Under the pieces are notes generated by a model. The model worked only from the letters and a program-made list of their open reading frames with translations, was not told the origin of the DNA and searched no databases. A stretch of 64,000 nt of DNA from Promethearchaeia archaeon (lineage in GTDB: Archaea > Asgardarchaeota > Lokiarchaeia > Sigyniarchaeales > SOKP01): the NCBI GenBank assembly GCA_029856125.1, contig JAHQWJ010000138.1, positions 20,521 through 84,520 on the forward strand. Reading direction: 5' to 3'. Position numbers and translations under genes: made by a program. Positions 36,945 to 46,278 of the stretch are shown piece by piece; within the stretch, counting starts at the first letter, position 1, and the number at the start of each line of letters is the position of its first letter.

Positions 36945-38153
36945 ATGGCAAAAGTAACTCAAGAAATTTTAGAGGAAAACTTAGAAATACTCAAAGAAGA
37001 TGGTATTCCCAACGATCTCATTAACAGAATCAGAAACCGCGTCAAAGATGAAGATCTTGAAGAAGAACAGCTAGAATACCTCTTAAACAAGATTTATATT
37101 AATTTTAATAATGCTATTGTCGAAACTCATGAACCTGTTGGAACAGTAGCAGCTCAAAGTATTGGAGAACCCGGAACACAAATGACTTTAAGAACATTTC
37201 ACTACGCGGGCGTAGAAGAATTCTCAGTAACCCAAGGTCTTCCTAGACTCATAGAAATCGTAGATGCTCGACGTTTTCCAAGTACACCTCAACAAACAAT
37301 TTATTTAGAAGAACCGTATAATCAAAGCGAAGAAAAGGCTATTGAAGTTCACAAAAGAATCGAACAAATTCGCATTGAACAAATAACTCATGATGTCGAC
37401 TTAGACTTTGTCAACTGGAACATCATCATCAACTTAATACCCGAAATCTGTGAGAAACGCGGTATCGATATTGAAGCTATTCCTGAAATATTGAAACGTT
37501 ACAAAAAGAAGGGAACAATCAAACGCGAAGGTAATTCTATAATTATTGATCCTCAGATTGAAGATATTCAAAATCTGCAAAAATTAAGAGAAAAGATACT
37601 TAAAAAAGTAGTTAAAGGTGTACGTGGTATTAAAAGAGGTTTACTAACACCAACAGACGATAAAAAGGAATGGGTTATTAAAACTGAAGGGACAAATATG
37701 CACGGCGTCGTTCAAATCGAAGGAGTAGATACTACTAGGACTGTGTCAAATCATATTCATGAAATCGAAAAACTCTATGGAATCGAGGCAGCTCGAAACA
37801 TGATAATTAAAGAGGCTCAAAAAGTTTTAGAACAACAAGGTTTAGATGTTGATAAAAGGCACCTCCTTATTTTATCCGATTTAATGTGCGTAGAAGGCTC
37901 AATTCAATCAATTGGAAGGCATGGAATTTCAGGTTCTAAATCAAGTGTATTTGCCAGAGCAGCGTTTGAGGTCACAGTAAATCAATTACTAGATGCAGGA
38001 CTGTATGGCGAAGAAGAGAAATTACTTGGAATTCCCGAAAATGTTATCATAGGTCAGATATCTCCCATAGGCACGGGTCGTGTAAATGTCATGTTCGACT
38101 TGGATGCTAACCTCGAAATATTAAATCAATTAAAAAAACCCGAGAATACATAA
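36945..38153 (+). CDS. rpoA2: DNA-directed RNA polymerase subunit Rpo1C (A'')
   Basis: This is the C-terminal portion of the split largest subunit. It contains the trigger-loop region [17 protein letters not shown] (about residues 73-89) and [13 protein letters not shown]. The closing segments [21 protein letters not shown] and [14 protein letters not shown] are also family features. The start lies 29 bp after rpoA1 and is preceded by AAAGGTC. Length (402) is typical. Confidence 0.97.
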   Translation: MAKVTQEILEENLEILKEDGIPNDLINRIRNRVKDEDLEEEQLEYLLNKIYINFNNAIVETHEPVGTVAAQSIGEPGTQMTLRTFHYAGVEEFSVTQGLPRLIEIVDARRFPSTPQQTIYLEEPYNQSEEKAIEVHKRIEQIRIEQITHDVDLDFVNWNIIINLIPEICEKRGIDIEAIPEILKRYKKKGTIKREGNSIIIDPQIEDIQNLQKLREKILKKVVKGVRGIKRGLLTPTDDKKEWVIKTEGTNMHGVVQIEGVDTTRTVSNHIHEIEKLYGIEAARNMIIKEAQKVLEQQGLDVDKRHLLILSDLMCVEGSIQSIGRHGISGSKSSVFARAAFEVTVNQLLDAGLYGEEEKLLGIPENVIIGQISPIGTGRVNVMFDLDANLEILNQLKKPENT

Positions 38154-38357
38154 AATAGGCATACAGCACGGATTACAATCCTAACCAATGGTTTTAACGC
38201 TTTTTAAACCCAATACTAAAAAAAGATAAGTTAAATGGCAATACTAATTTGAAGTTGCTTGAAAACAAGAAATAGGAGAACATGCGATAAAAATTTAAAT
38301 TATTGTGTATTTTTTTTATTACATTATTTTTGATTTTTAAAACTGACACAACAAGTT

Positions 38358-38738
38358 ATGACGATGGCAAGGAAAAACAAAAAGATAAGCGATACAATCG
38401 ACTTATCCCGAAAGAAAGTAAAAGAATTCGATATTGATACGAATATAAAAGTTGCTTATAAGACCGGTAAAATGATTTTTGGTAAAACCCAAGTCTTAAG
38501 GCAACTAAGACAAGATCCTTTTAAGATGATTATTATCGCAAATAACTGTCCAGCCGAATTGGAAGCCCAATTAAGTTATTATAATTCTCTTATAAAAAGC
38601 AACATATATATACACAAATATAAAGGTTCTTCGTGGGATCTAGGGTTAGCGATGGGCAAACCTTACATGATCTCCGTTATCGGAATCAACGATTTTGGAG
38701 ATTCGGATCTAATAACTTTGAAGGATAAAAATAATTAA
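38358..38738 (+). CDS. rpl30e: Ribosomal protein L30e
   Basis: A 126-residue kink-turn RNA-binding protein of the L7Ae/L30e fold. Family segments are VAYKTGKMIFGKTQVLRQLR, IIANNCPAELEAQLSYY and the final LGLAMGKPYMISVIGI. It has an N-terminal basic extension of about 20 residues. It is in the conserved order rpoA2, L30e, NusA, S12, S7. The 204 bp before it hold no gene, although a new promoter is possible there. Confidence 0.92.
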   Translation: MTMARKNKKISDTIDLSRKKVKEFDIDTNIKVAYKTGKMIFGKTQVLRQLRQDPFKMIIIANNCPAELEAQLSYYNSLIKSNIYIHKYKGSSWDLGLAMGKPYMISVIGINDFGDSDLITLKDKNN

Positions 38739-38745
38739 AGACTAA

Positions 38746-39234
38746 ATGGAACCGTTAATGATGTTACATAGAAATATCAAACTCGACAGAAAATCAATGG
38801 AATTAATATCGCTTTTCAATAATATTTCTGGAGCTATTATTAAAGATTGTTTAATATTTGAATCTCCTGAAAATAACTCTGAAATAATTATATTCTTAGT
38901 TAAAAAAGAAGATGTTGGGAAAGCAATTGGTAAAGCAGGGGAACATGTGAAAGATCTTATGAATAAGCTTCAAAAGAAGATCGATGTGATTCCTTGGTCA
39001 GAAGATCTTGGACAATTCATTCAATTCATATTAAATACTACTAAGAATTCAATCCAAGTTCAAAACATAGAAGTAAAAGAAAGTAGAAATGAGAAAAAAA
39101 CCGTGATTATTTCTGTACGACCTCAAGATCGTGGAAAAGCTATCGGTAAAGAGGGTTCAATGATTAGGAAGATAAAAGAACTCGTTTTACGTCATTTTGA
39201 AGTTGATAACGTAATAATTAACACAAAAAATTAG
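38746..39234 (+). CDS. nusA: Archaeal NusA-like KH protein
   Basis: The 162-residue protein has two KH domains. Their GxxG loops are GKAIGKAGEHV (near residue 65) and GKAIGKEGSMI (near residue 132). It lacks the S1 and acidic domains of bacterial NusA, as is normal in archaea. It lies eight bases after L30e and probably binds nascent RNA during transcription. Confidence 0.92.
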   Translation: MEPLMMLHRNIKLDRKSMELISLFNNISGAIIKDCLIFESPENNSEIIIFLVKKEDVGKAIGKAGEHVKDLMNKLQKKIDVIPWSEDLGQFIQFILNTTKNSIQVQNIEVKESRNEKKTVIISVRPQDRGKAIGKEGSMIRKIKELVLRHFEVDNVIINTKN

Positions 39235-39334
39235 TTCATATTTTTCTCAATTCAAAAATTTTAAGTTTTAAGGTAGATGTTAAGTTATATCTCATTAAGT
39301 AAGATTTTAAAAATAAAGAATAAATTGATTTTTC

Positions 39335-39769
39335 ATGGCAAAACCTAAAGGTCTTTACGCAGCAAGACAACTGAAAAATAACCGAAAGAAGCTTAGATGG
39401 AGTAAAACTAAATATAAAAGAACCAAGCTTAAACTAAAGCAGAAAGTTGACCCCATGGAGGGATCTCCTCAAGCATTGGGTATCGTGCTTCAAAAGGTAG
39501 GGAGAGAAAGTAAACAACCTAACTCTGCTATTCGAAAGTGCGTCCGTGTTCAGTTAAAAAAGAATGGAAAAACTATCACTGCTTTTCTTCCAGGAGACGG
39601 TGCTCTTAATTTCATTGAAGAACATGATAGAGTACTTGTGGAAGGGATTGGAGGAGCTAAGGGTCGAGCAGTAGGTGATCTTCCTGGTGTGCGATGGCGC
39701 GTAGTTATGGTAAACGGTGTAAGCTTACAAGCGTTAATCTCAGGCAAGAAAGAAAAACCATTGAGATAG
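39335..39769 (+). CDS. rps12: Ribosomal protein S12 (uS12)
   Basis: This decoding-centre protein carries the conserved [14 protein letters not shown] segment (near residue 60) and the [20 protein letters not shown] loop. The proline-containing loop next to the A site is present. Length (144) matches archaea. It ends nine bases before S7. Confidence 0.96.
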   Translation: MAKPKGLYAARQLKNNRKKLRWSKTKYKRTKLKLKQKVDPMEGSPQALGIVLQKVGRESKQPNSAIRKCVRVQLKKNGKTITAFLPGDGALNFIEEHDRVLVEGIGGAKGRAVGDLPGVRWRVVMVNGVSLQALISGKKEKPLR

Positions 39770-39778
39770 GTGTAAAAT

Positions 39779-40396
39779 ATGAGTAAAGTGAAAAAAGACA
39801 TTAAACTTTTTAACAAGTGGTCATTTGAAAAAATTGAAGTTAGAGATTGGACCTTGGAAAATTATATTAATCTAAAACCGGTTATAATTCCTCATACCGC
39901 AGGAAGGCACGAGCATAAGCGCTTTTGGAAAACTACTAAAATATCTATTATTGAGCGTTTTGTAAATAGATTACTAGCACCCGGTTTTATTGGCAGTAAA
40001 ATTAAAGGACATAAAAGTTCATACAGTTCTGGCAAAAAAAGTAAACTCTTAAGGAATCTAGAAAATGCTTTTACTTTATTGGAATTAAACACGGGTCATA
40101 ATCCAATTCAAGTGCTAGTTGACGCAATTTGTAATTCAGCGCCTAGAGAAGAAACGACACGTATCGCGATGGGTGGAATCTCCTATGCTTCTGCTGTAGA
40201 TATTTCGCCACAGCGTCGAGTAGATTTAGCGATTAAGTATTTGATCCAAGCAATTGGCTCAAGTTCTCACTCAAACGAAAGAGCTTTTGCTGCGAACATC
40301 TCTAAGGAGGTAGTATTAGCTTCTCAAGATTCTCAAGAATCTAAAGCAATAAAAAGGAAAGACGAGGTAGAAAGAATAGCCGTTTCAGCTCGTTAA
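39779..40396 (+). CDS. rps7: Ribosomal protein S7 (uS7)
   Basis: The 205-residue protein nucleates assembly of the small-subunit head. It has the family NPIQVLVDAICNSAPREET and RRVDLAIKYLIQAI helices and a typical C-terminal basic-acidic tail. AGGTG lies six bases before the ATG, a useful reference ribosome-binding site for this genome. It ends the polymerase/ribosomal operon; elongation factor genes that often follow are elsewhere. The next 225 bp hold only AT-rich promoter-like sequence with TTTATATA near 40553. Confidence 0.95.
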   Translation: MSKVKKDIKLFNKWSFEKIEVRDWTLENYINLKPVIIPHTAGRHEHKRFWKTTKISIIERFVNRLLAPGFIGSKIKGHKSSYSSGKKSKLLRNLENAFTLLELNTGHNPIQVLVDAICNSAPREETTRIAMGGISYASAVDISPQRRVDLAIKYLIQAIGSSSHSNERAFAANISKEVVLASQDSQESKAIKRKDEVERIAVSAR

Positions 40397-40621
40397 GAAA
40401 GATATAATTTAGGAATCTAATTCAACCCTCTTTATTAATTTTCTTTGTCTTCTTTAATTATTAACCTAACTAGGCTAGATTATCAAAAAAAATCGTCCGA
40501 TATCACCCACATAATATCTAATCTTACTTTGGATTAATAAAATTCCTAATTTTTATATATCTCTTAAGTATATTATTTAGTTAAGCAGAATTAATGATAT
40601 TTATGAAGATTTAAACTTAAC

Positions 40622-42619
40622 TTGAATTCCGACAAAAATCACGATGTTTTAGAAAAGCAGCTTAAAACATTAGGTCAAAAGATTAGGATTGACATTTTAA
40701 AGAAATTAAGTCTTACTAGTAATCCTTTACCCTATTCTATACTTCAAAAGGAAGTTTTAGGAACTAATCCAAATTCCGTTAATTTTTCATTTCACTTAAA
40801 GGCGTTGAAAAACAGCGACTTAATGTATATCACCGACGATGGATATGCTTTGAGTGCCTTAGGGGGTCAGATTCTAAAGAATATTGTCTCTATTGAAAAA
40901 ATTCTAAATGAAAAGAACAAAACAATAATGATTAGGACCTCTAAATATTCCAAAGAGCCATTTGATTCAAGTAAAATCGAAAATTATCTAATTAAGGAAG
41001 GTCAAGTAGATGGTCATTTAGCAAAACAGATTGCAAAAGAAGTTGAAGAACGCTTATCTAAAACGAACATAGTATATTTAACGGCTCCTTTAATGAGGGA
41101 ATATATAAACGGAATTCTATTGGAAAATGGTCAAGAAGAGATTAGACATAGGTTGACTCGATTAGGTACTCCTCCTTATGAAGTTTCTCGATATTTTGAT
41201 AACGACAGAATTAATCCTGAACAGCTTCTTTCTAAACTCGGATCAGAAGTTTCAGAGCAATTTCTATTGTTAAACTTGCTACCGAAGAATTTAGCAGACA
41301 TGTATTTGTCTGGAGAATTAGTTTTACTGAACTTAAATTACTGGAGTCTAAGACCATTGGGCTTCTATATAGACTCAAATTCAATCGTATCTTATCTTTC
41401 AGAACGAAAATTAGTGAATTTTAATAATTCAGACAAGCCAATTGAATTGATTAAACTATATTCTAATTTTTTTGATGTCCTGGGCAAGATAAAGCCTTTT
41501 TTCTCTGAAGATATTCTGCTAGGTAATTTTTCTGACTTTTTATTCAAGAGCATTAGTTCCAACGAGAATTCAGAAACTCTTATTAATTTCCTAAATTCAA
41601 AGATTATGAATCATTCAAATAGAATCTATGACCAAAAGTCTCATCTCTCTTTAGAACTCTCTTCTTCTGACATATTTAGAGATTCTGACGACTTGAATTC
41701 GAAAACACCCTCTATTTCTTACTTTTTGGGCAGATTATTTAACCAAATTGATCAAAATGATGGATTTAGTTGTCCTCAGATTGTATTTGATTACTCTTTA
41801 TTGCCTGATAATAAGTCTGGATATGAATTCTTAAGGGAAACCATAAATTCACGTCATTCTAACGATGTAATATTCTCTTTAAATAATGATCTAAGTTTAC
41901 TAAATTCTACTTTAATAAATGTGAATAAGAATAATACTAAAGAAGAACAAAAAAGTAGGGTTGTTTTAGATAAAATTTTAATAAATTTACATAATATTGC
42001 CGATAATTCTAAGCAGAACGATTCTTTATTTTTAGAAAATGTTCAAGAAAAGCTTAATTCAGTATTTGAAATTTTTGCTCATAAAAAAGATTTAATAAAT
42101 AGAAGGTTGTCTACTTCAAAAGAATGGAATAGAATTATATCTGATTTCATTAAACCAGAATCCCTTAGTTGGATAGATAACTCATTAAAATCAGTTAGTT
42201 TTTTCGGATTAAATGAAGCCATAAAGACTCATTGCGGTATTGAAATCGATAGGATAGAAAACAGCGAATCGTTTGCTTACAATCTCCTAATGTTTATGAA
42301 AGATATGATTAACGAAATTAACAAAGACCAAAACGAAAATTATATCCTTACTCAGCCCCATAATGACAGTTATCTTTCTAAACATTGGTGCAGTAATATG
42401 GGCGAAGTAGGTACTGGTCCTAACAAATATTGCATAGATATGGTACGAGGGAATTCAAAGTTATCACTAGAGAAAAGAGTTCAGATTTATAAAAATTTTG
42501 AAAGCATTATTGATGGAGGTAGTGTTTTTATATTTAATGTAAATAACAAACCCATAAAAGAATTAATGGCACAATTATCTTATTCAAAAGTAAACACATT
42601 TCAATTAAAAATAGAATAA
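40622..42619 (+). CDS. HTH + ATP-cone + degenerate anaerobic ribonucleotide reductase-like protein
   Basis: Residues about 8-85 form an ArsR-like winged helix (QKIRIDILKKL, SVNFSFHLKALKNSDL). Residues about 98-195 are an ATP-cone (RTSKYSKEPFDSSKIENYL), the nucleotide-sensing domain of reductases and NrdR. The remaining 470 residues resemble an NrdD barrel only weakly, and the C-terminal GGSVFIFNV segment corresponds to the NrdD end region. No glycyl-radical Gly motif or terminal zinc cysteines are visible. It is best read as a nucleotide-responsive transcription regulator built from an inactive reductase scaffold. The start is TTG at 40622. It converges on pyrB. Confidence 0.65.
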   Translation: MNSDKNHDVLEKQLKTLGQKIRIDILKKLSLTSNPLPYSILQKEVLGTNPNSVNFSFHLKALKNSDLMYITDDGYALSALGGQILKNIVSIEKILNEKNKTIMIRTSKYSKEPFDSSKIENYLIKEGQVDGHLAKQIAKEVEERLSKTNIVYLTAPLMREYINGILLENGQEEIRHRLTRLGTPPYEVSRYFDNDRINPEQLLSKLGSEVSEQFLLLNLLPKNLADMYLSGELVLLNLNYWSLRPLGFYIDSNSIVSYLSERKLVNFNNSDKPIELIKLYSNFFDVLGKIKPFFSEDILLGNFSDFLFKSISSNENSETLINFLNSKIMNHSNRIYDQKSHLSLELSSSDIFRDSDDLNSKTPSISYFLGRLFNQIDQNDGFSCPQIVFDYSLLPDNKSGYEFLRETINSRHSNDVIFSLNNDLSLLNSTLINVNKNNTKEEQKSRVVLDKILINLHNIADNSKQNDSLFLENVQEKLNSVFEIFAHKKDLINRRLSTSKEWNRIISDFIKPESLSWIDNSLKSVSFFGLNEAIKTHCGIEIDRIENSESFAYNLLMFMKDMINEINKDQNENYILTQPHNDSYLSKHWCSNMGEVGTGPNKYCIDMVRGNSKLSLEKRVQIYKNFESIIDGGSVFIFNVNNKPIKELMAQLSYSKVNTFQLKIE

Positions 42620-42626
42620 CGAAAGA

Positions 42627-43550
42627 TTAATCAGATAATAACTCCGCTAAGATTGCCATCCTCATAGGTATTCCATAATATGCTTGTTTGAAATAAATTG
42701 ATTTAGGAGAACCATCGATTTCAGGTGAAATTTCTATAATCCTTGGTAGAGGATGCATAATTTTAAAATCGTCTTTTGTTTCCTCCAAGTCTTTTTTCCC
42801 GAATACATAGAAATCTTTTACTTTTTCATATTCTTCAACATCAGCAAACCTTTCTTTCTGAATTCTCGTGACATAGAGAACATCTAAAATACTTAATATT
42901 TCTCTATATTTTTCTATTTCTTTGTATTTGGTTTGTCGTTGTTGTAAGAAGTCCTTGTCTCTTTTACGCAGCATCAAGTCTCTAGGGCTAATAAAATAGA
43001 TATTTGCATCGTAATTTGAAAGCAATATCGACAAAGAATGTACCGTCCTTCCGTATTTAAGATCCCCCATTATCCCGATATTTAAACCGTCTAAACTATG
43101 ACCCTCTTCAGTAATTGTTAATAAATCTAATAACGCTTGAGTTGGGTGTTCGCCACTTCCAGAACCTGCATTTACAACAGGTATTTTTGAGAATTTTGCT
43201 GCCAACCTGGCTGCTCCCTCTAAATTGTGCCTCATTACGATGCCGTCGCTGTAGTTTTCTACAGTACGAATTGTGTCAGCAATACTTTCTCCTTTTTTTA
43301 TAGAAGAAACATCACCAGTATGAAAACCTATCACATTTCCACCTAAGCGATACATCGCGGATTCAAAACTTAAGCGGGTTCTAGTGGAGGGTTCAAAGAA
43401 TAGAGTAGCTAAAATCTTACCCTTTAAGATTTCTGTGCCCTTTTTGTTAAGTATCATACCCTTAGCTTTTTTTAAGATATAATCTATATCCTCTCGCGAA
43501 AAGTCCTTTGCGGATATGACACCCTCTCTAAATTTCTCTTTAAAAGACAT
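42627..43550 (-). CDS. pyrB: Aspartate carbamoyltransferase catalytic subunit
   Basis: The enzyme makes N-carbamoylaspartate in pyrimidine synthesis. The carbamoyl-phosphate site FEPSTRTRLSFE is near residue 52. HPTQALLDLLTI and the later MHPLPRI are also present. An upstream in-frame start at 43625 would add 25 poorly matching residues, so the ATG at 43550 (MSFKEKFREG) is chosen, giving 307 residues. The regulatory subunit PyrI is not adjacent. It is divergent from L44e. Confidence 0.94.
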   Translation of the reverse strand: MSFKEKFREGVISAKDFSREDIDYILKKAKGMILNKKGTEILKGKILATLFFEPSTRTRLSFESAMYRLGGNVIGFHTGDVSSIKKGESIADTIRTVENYSDGIVMRHNLEGAARLAAKFSKIPVVNAGSGSGEHPTQALLDLLTITEEGHSLDGLNIGIMGDLKYGRTVHSLSILLSNYDANIYFISPRDLMLRKRDKDFLQQRQTKYKEIEKYREILSILDVLYVTRIQKERFADVEEYEKVKDFYVFGKKDLEETKDDFKIMHPLPRIIEISPEIDGSPKSIYFKQAYYGIPMRMAILAELLSD

Positions 43551-43707
43551 ATTTCTAAATAAAACTTTTAATAAAATTATGTTAATACCATTTAAATTAT
43601 TTTTTATTAAATTTTGCTTTTCCAATTAAGAATAAAGCAGAACTAATAAAATTTAAAATTTATAAATAACTTATTAAGTTAAATTCTAAATTGAAGTTGT
43701 GTGAAAA

Positions 43708-43989
43708 ATGAAATACCCTAAAACCATCAATAGATATTGTCCTTCCTGTAGATCTCATACTCAGCACAGTGTTTCGCTTTATAAAAAGGGAAAAGAGCGA
43801 TCACTCAATCACGGAAGAAGAAGATTAGAAAGAAAAAAAAGGGGTTACGGGTCTTTTCCTAAAGAAATTTTTCACAAGAACTCAAAGGTAAATAAACGGT
43901 CATTACCCATATTAGAATGCCCAAAGTGTAATAAAAAACATTATTCTAAATCATATAGAGTAAAAAAATTCGAACTTCAAGAAGTTTAA
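43708..43989 (+). CDS. rpl44e: Ribosomal protein L44e
   Basis: This 93-residue zinc-binding large-subunit protein has CPSCRSHTQH at the N-terminus and CPKCNKKH near residue 72. The middle is basic. It forms the standard archaeal pair with S27e, which begins 12 bases after its stop. Confidence 0.95.
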   Translation: MKYPKTINRYCPSCRSHTQHSVSLYKKGKERSLNHGRRRLERKKRGYGSFPKEIFHKNSKVNKRSLPILECPKCNKKHYSKSYRVKKFELQEV

Positions 43990-44001
43990 AGGTGTCATAT
44001 T

Positions 44002-44208
44002 ATACCAAAAAAAAAAGCAAATAAGGAATTAATCCCTCAACCCCAAAGTAGGTTTTTAAGAGTTAAATGCTTAAATTGTGGAAACCAGCAAATAATTTTC
44101 GGTTGTTCCGCTACAGATGTAGAATGTTTAGTATGTGGAAAGACTCTGCTTCAATCTACTGGTGGTAAGGCGCGAATTTTAACTAAAATTTTAGAAGTCC
44201 TTTCTTAA
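44002..44208 (+). CDS. rps27e: Ribosomal protein S27e with apparent ATA start codon
   Basis: The reading frame after L44e encodes an unmistakable S27e. [13 protein letters not shown] leads to zinc cysteines at 23, 26, 42 and 45 (numbering from the ATA), then [19 protein letters not shown]. No ATG, GTG or TTG precedes the conserved region in this frame back to the L44e stop. A strong AGGTG lies at 43990-43994. An ATT is at 43999 and an ATA at 44002. The ATA gives a seven-base spacing, close to the S7 arrangement, and a 68-residue product of normal length. A sequence error changing ATG is the main alternative. Confidence 0.88.
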   Translation: MPKKKANKELIPQPQSRFLRVKCLNCGNQQIIFGCSATDVECLVCGKTLLQSTGGKARILTKILEVLS

Positions 44209-44243
44209 AAAATAGCTACGCGCTAAATTTTTAATGATTTCAG

Positions 44244-44267
44244 ATCGTGAAACCACTCTTTCACGAT
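44244..44267. terminator. Hairpin between convergent S27e and UroD-family genes
   Basis: ATCGTGAAA and TTTCACGAT form a perfect 9-bp stem around a six-base loop. It lies 35 bases past the S27e stop and about 100 bases past the stop of the opposing gene. There is no long T tract right after it. It could stabilise RNA 3' ends or mark bidirectional termination. Confidence 0.45.
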
Positions 44268-44365
44268 TATACATATATAGCAAGATATTTTTAGCATATT
44301 ATATCATAAATAATCAAATTAGTTATCCTTGATTCTGGGATTATCTAGATAAAATAGTATAATCT

Positions 44366-45577
44366 TTAGAATGTTATGGGATATGTTCCATAATTATGAA
44401 CAGCTTCATTATAGGCTATAAAATTTTCTAATTTACACCATTTTGTTACAGAATGAGATGACGAAAAAATATGACCTCCATCTTTAGATACATTTTTTAA
44501 TAAATACCTCACGTATTCTGTAACCTCTTCTGGAGTTCCATGAGATAACAAGGGAATAGGTACATTTCCAATGAAAATAATGTCTTTTCCAAATTTTTCC
44601 TTTAATTCAACTATATCGTTCCCAGATGCTTTTTCTATTGGATGAAGAGCATCTAATCCCATATCTACAAAATCAGGTAGTAACTCTGAAACATATCCAC
44701 AAGAATGCATAATTACTTTACCTCCAAGACTGTGTACTTTGTTACAGAATTTTTTAATGCTTGGTTTAAAAAATTCCCTAAACATTTGAGGTGATATTAT
44801 ACTAGTTCCCTTAATACCGAGATCATTAGACATGTAGATATATTTTCCTCCCTTTTCAATAACTTTTTCTACTAAAGCAATACTATAATCACTCATTTGC
44901 GTAACTATATCTTTAACGAAGCTTTTATCCTTTACCAACAGTTTAAACATAGTTTCAAACCCAAACATACCGCATAACTCTTCAAAAAATCCACTTCCGA
45001 ATAAGAAGAAAGTTGGAACAAGATCAATCTTCTTACAAGTATTTAGTGTTCTTTTAACCAAAATACTGTTTCCAGGGTGATCAACATCAAATTCTATATA
45101 TTTTTCCCAATCATCGGGTGATTGTATAAAACCATGTCTTGTGTGAGCGCCATCAGGACTAGTTCGCCAAACAAGTCTCCCGTCTGGACCTCTTACAACT
45201 TTGTTATCCTCTTCAGTATGGAAATCCTCAAAGATTTTATTTTTGAAAATCATTGGAACGCCAGGAAAGGTTAGGAACATGTCATAATTAAACTCCACAT
45301 GAATTCGAGCAGTTTTTTTGGGAGATCCACCAAGTATGGTCTCAAGAGTACGGGGATTTGTTACAATTTGTTCCATTTGCGATATTAATGATGGTTTTTC
45401 ATGAAACATTTCAATTAATTGTGGAGGAAAAAATAAAATACCGGAGCCTACCTCTTGACCATCTACAAGCGGATTTAATTCCGGAATTTCTATTGAAATT
45501 TCAAATATAGGTACCCTATCAGGGATTTCCGCGTTAAAAACCGATTCAATACGTTTAAAAGAATTCCATACAGCCAT
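44366..45577 (-). CDS. Uroporphyrinogen decarboxylase-family (methyltransferase-type) protein
   Basis: The 403-residue protein has the UroD barrel. It opens with a RIESVFNAEIPDRVPI segment like those of corrinoid-linked methyltransferases (MtaA/CmuA group). MHSCGYVSELLPDFVDMGLDALHPIE near residue 298 carries the His-x-Cys zinc ligands of methylcobamide:CoM-like enzymes. No haem genes and no corrinoid protein lie nearby. A role in methyl transfer is more likely than haem synthesis, but the substrate cannot be read. Confidence 0.75.
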   Translation of the reverse strand: MAVWNSFKRIESVFNAEIPDRVPIFEISIEIPELNPLVDGQEVGSGILFFPPQLIEMFHEKPSLISQMEQIVTNPRTLETILGGSPKKTARIHVEFNYDMFLTFPGVPMIFKNKIFEDFHTEEDNKVVRGPDGRLVWRTSPDGAHTRHGFIQSPDDWEKYIEFDVDHPGNSILVKRTLNTCKKIDLVPTFFLFGSGFFEELCGMFGFETMFKLLVKDKSFVKDIVTQMSDYSIALVEKVIEKGGKYIYMSNDLGIKGTSIISPQMFREFFKPSIKKFCNKVHSLGGKVIMHSCGYVSELLPDFVDMGLDALHPIEKASGNDIVELKEKFGKDIIFIGNVPIPLLSHGTPEEVTEYVRYLLKNVSKDGGHIFSSSHSVTKWCKLENFIAYNEAVHNYGTYPITF

Positions 45578-45758
45578 GGTATCTTCTTTAATTACTCCTA
45601 GATTGATAGTTTAAATTAATTAATTTGATTATTCAAACATAAAATAAATTATTCTTTTTTCTTTTTATGGTTTTTAGTCCAATTTCTTAAAGATCTATTA
45701 AAGATTAATTTCATTCATTAATATTAATAAAAAGTAATTTGTAAATAAAAATGTATTT

Positions 45759-46097
45759 TTAATATTCTCTCCAGGTGAATTTACACTCAACACACCTAAA
45801 AAAAGAAGTACTTGGTTCGTCCGCACTTCGAGTTTGTTCTTGCCAAGCCTCAGCTTCTTTGCTGGTGCATTTAGGACAATATTTTTTTACGATCGGGTGA
45901 ACGGATATTTTATCTGCTTGAGAGACTATAATAAGATTCTTATTTAAAGCCTCTTCTTTCAATTTAGCATTATTTTTTATGTCTTCTGCATTTGTGGATA
46001 AATCCTTTTGAAAGCCGCACCTACAAACTAATGTTTTGTTTTCGCCAATAACTTGCCTTCGTAAGAGATTTGAGCATTCTGGGCAAAATTCAACCAT
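45759..46097 (-). CDS. tfs: Transcription factor S (TFS, TFIIS/Rpb9-like)
   Basis: This 112-residue RNA-cleavage factor rescues backtracked RNA polymerase. The N-terminal zinc ribbon has CPECSNLL and CRCG. The C-terminal ribbon has CPKC...CVEC. Between them EQTRSADEPST carries the acidic Asp-Glu tip that completes the polymerase active site. It is encoded on the opposite strand from PCNA, with an OB-fold gene between them. Confidence 0.93.
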   Translation of the reverse strand: MVEFCPECSNLLRRQVIGENKTLVCRCGFQKDLSTNAEDIKNNAKLKEEALNKNLIIVSQADKISVHPIVKKYCPKCTSKEAEAWQEQTRSADEPSTSFFRCVECKFTWREY

Positions 46098-46278
46098 TTT
46101 TAAAACTTTAGAATATAGTATTTTTCCTTAACAGTAAAAAATAAGCGTGTCTAATAAATTTTTTCGTTATATTTAATATAGTTTTCATTATTTCAAGAAA
46201 CCGCATAATCTACTAAATCAGATTAAGTTAAGAGAGCAAGTTTATAATAAAATTAGGATAATGAGCTTGTTTTTGCCT

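Noticed and set aside
38154..38357. Possible tRNA or small RNA gene between rpoA2 and L30e
   Set aside because: A GGATT/AATCC mini-hairpin is present, but no acceptor stem, D arm or T arm can be drawn. I saw no convincing tRNA anywhere in the window.
43551..43625. Extended N-terminus of PyrB
   Set aside because: The extra 25 residues are low in complexity and unlike the family. The internal ATG gives the standard length.
44366..45577. Haem biosynthesis enzyme HemE
   Set aside because: The zinc-binding His-x-Cys and N-terminal pattern fit the methyltransferase branch of the family better, and no haem genes are adjacent.
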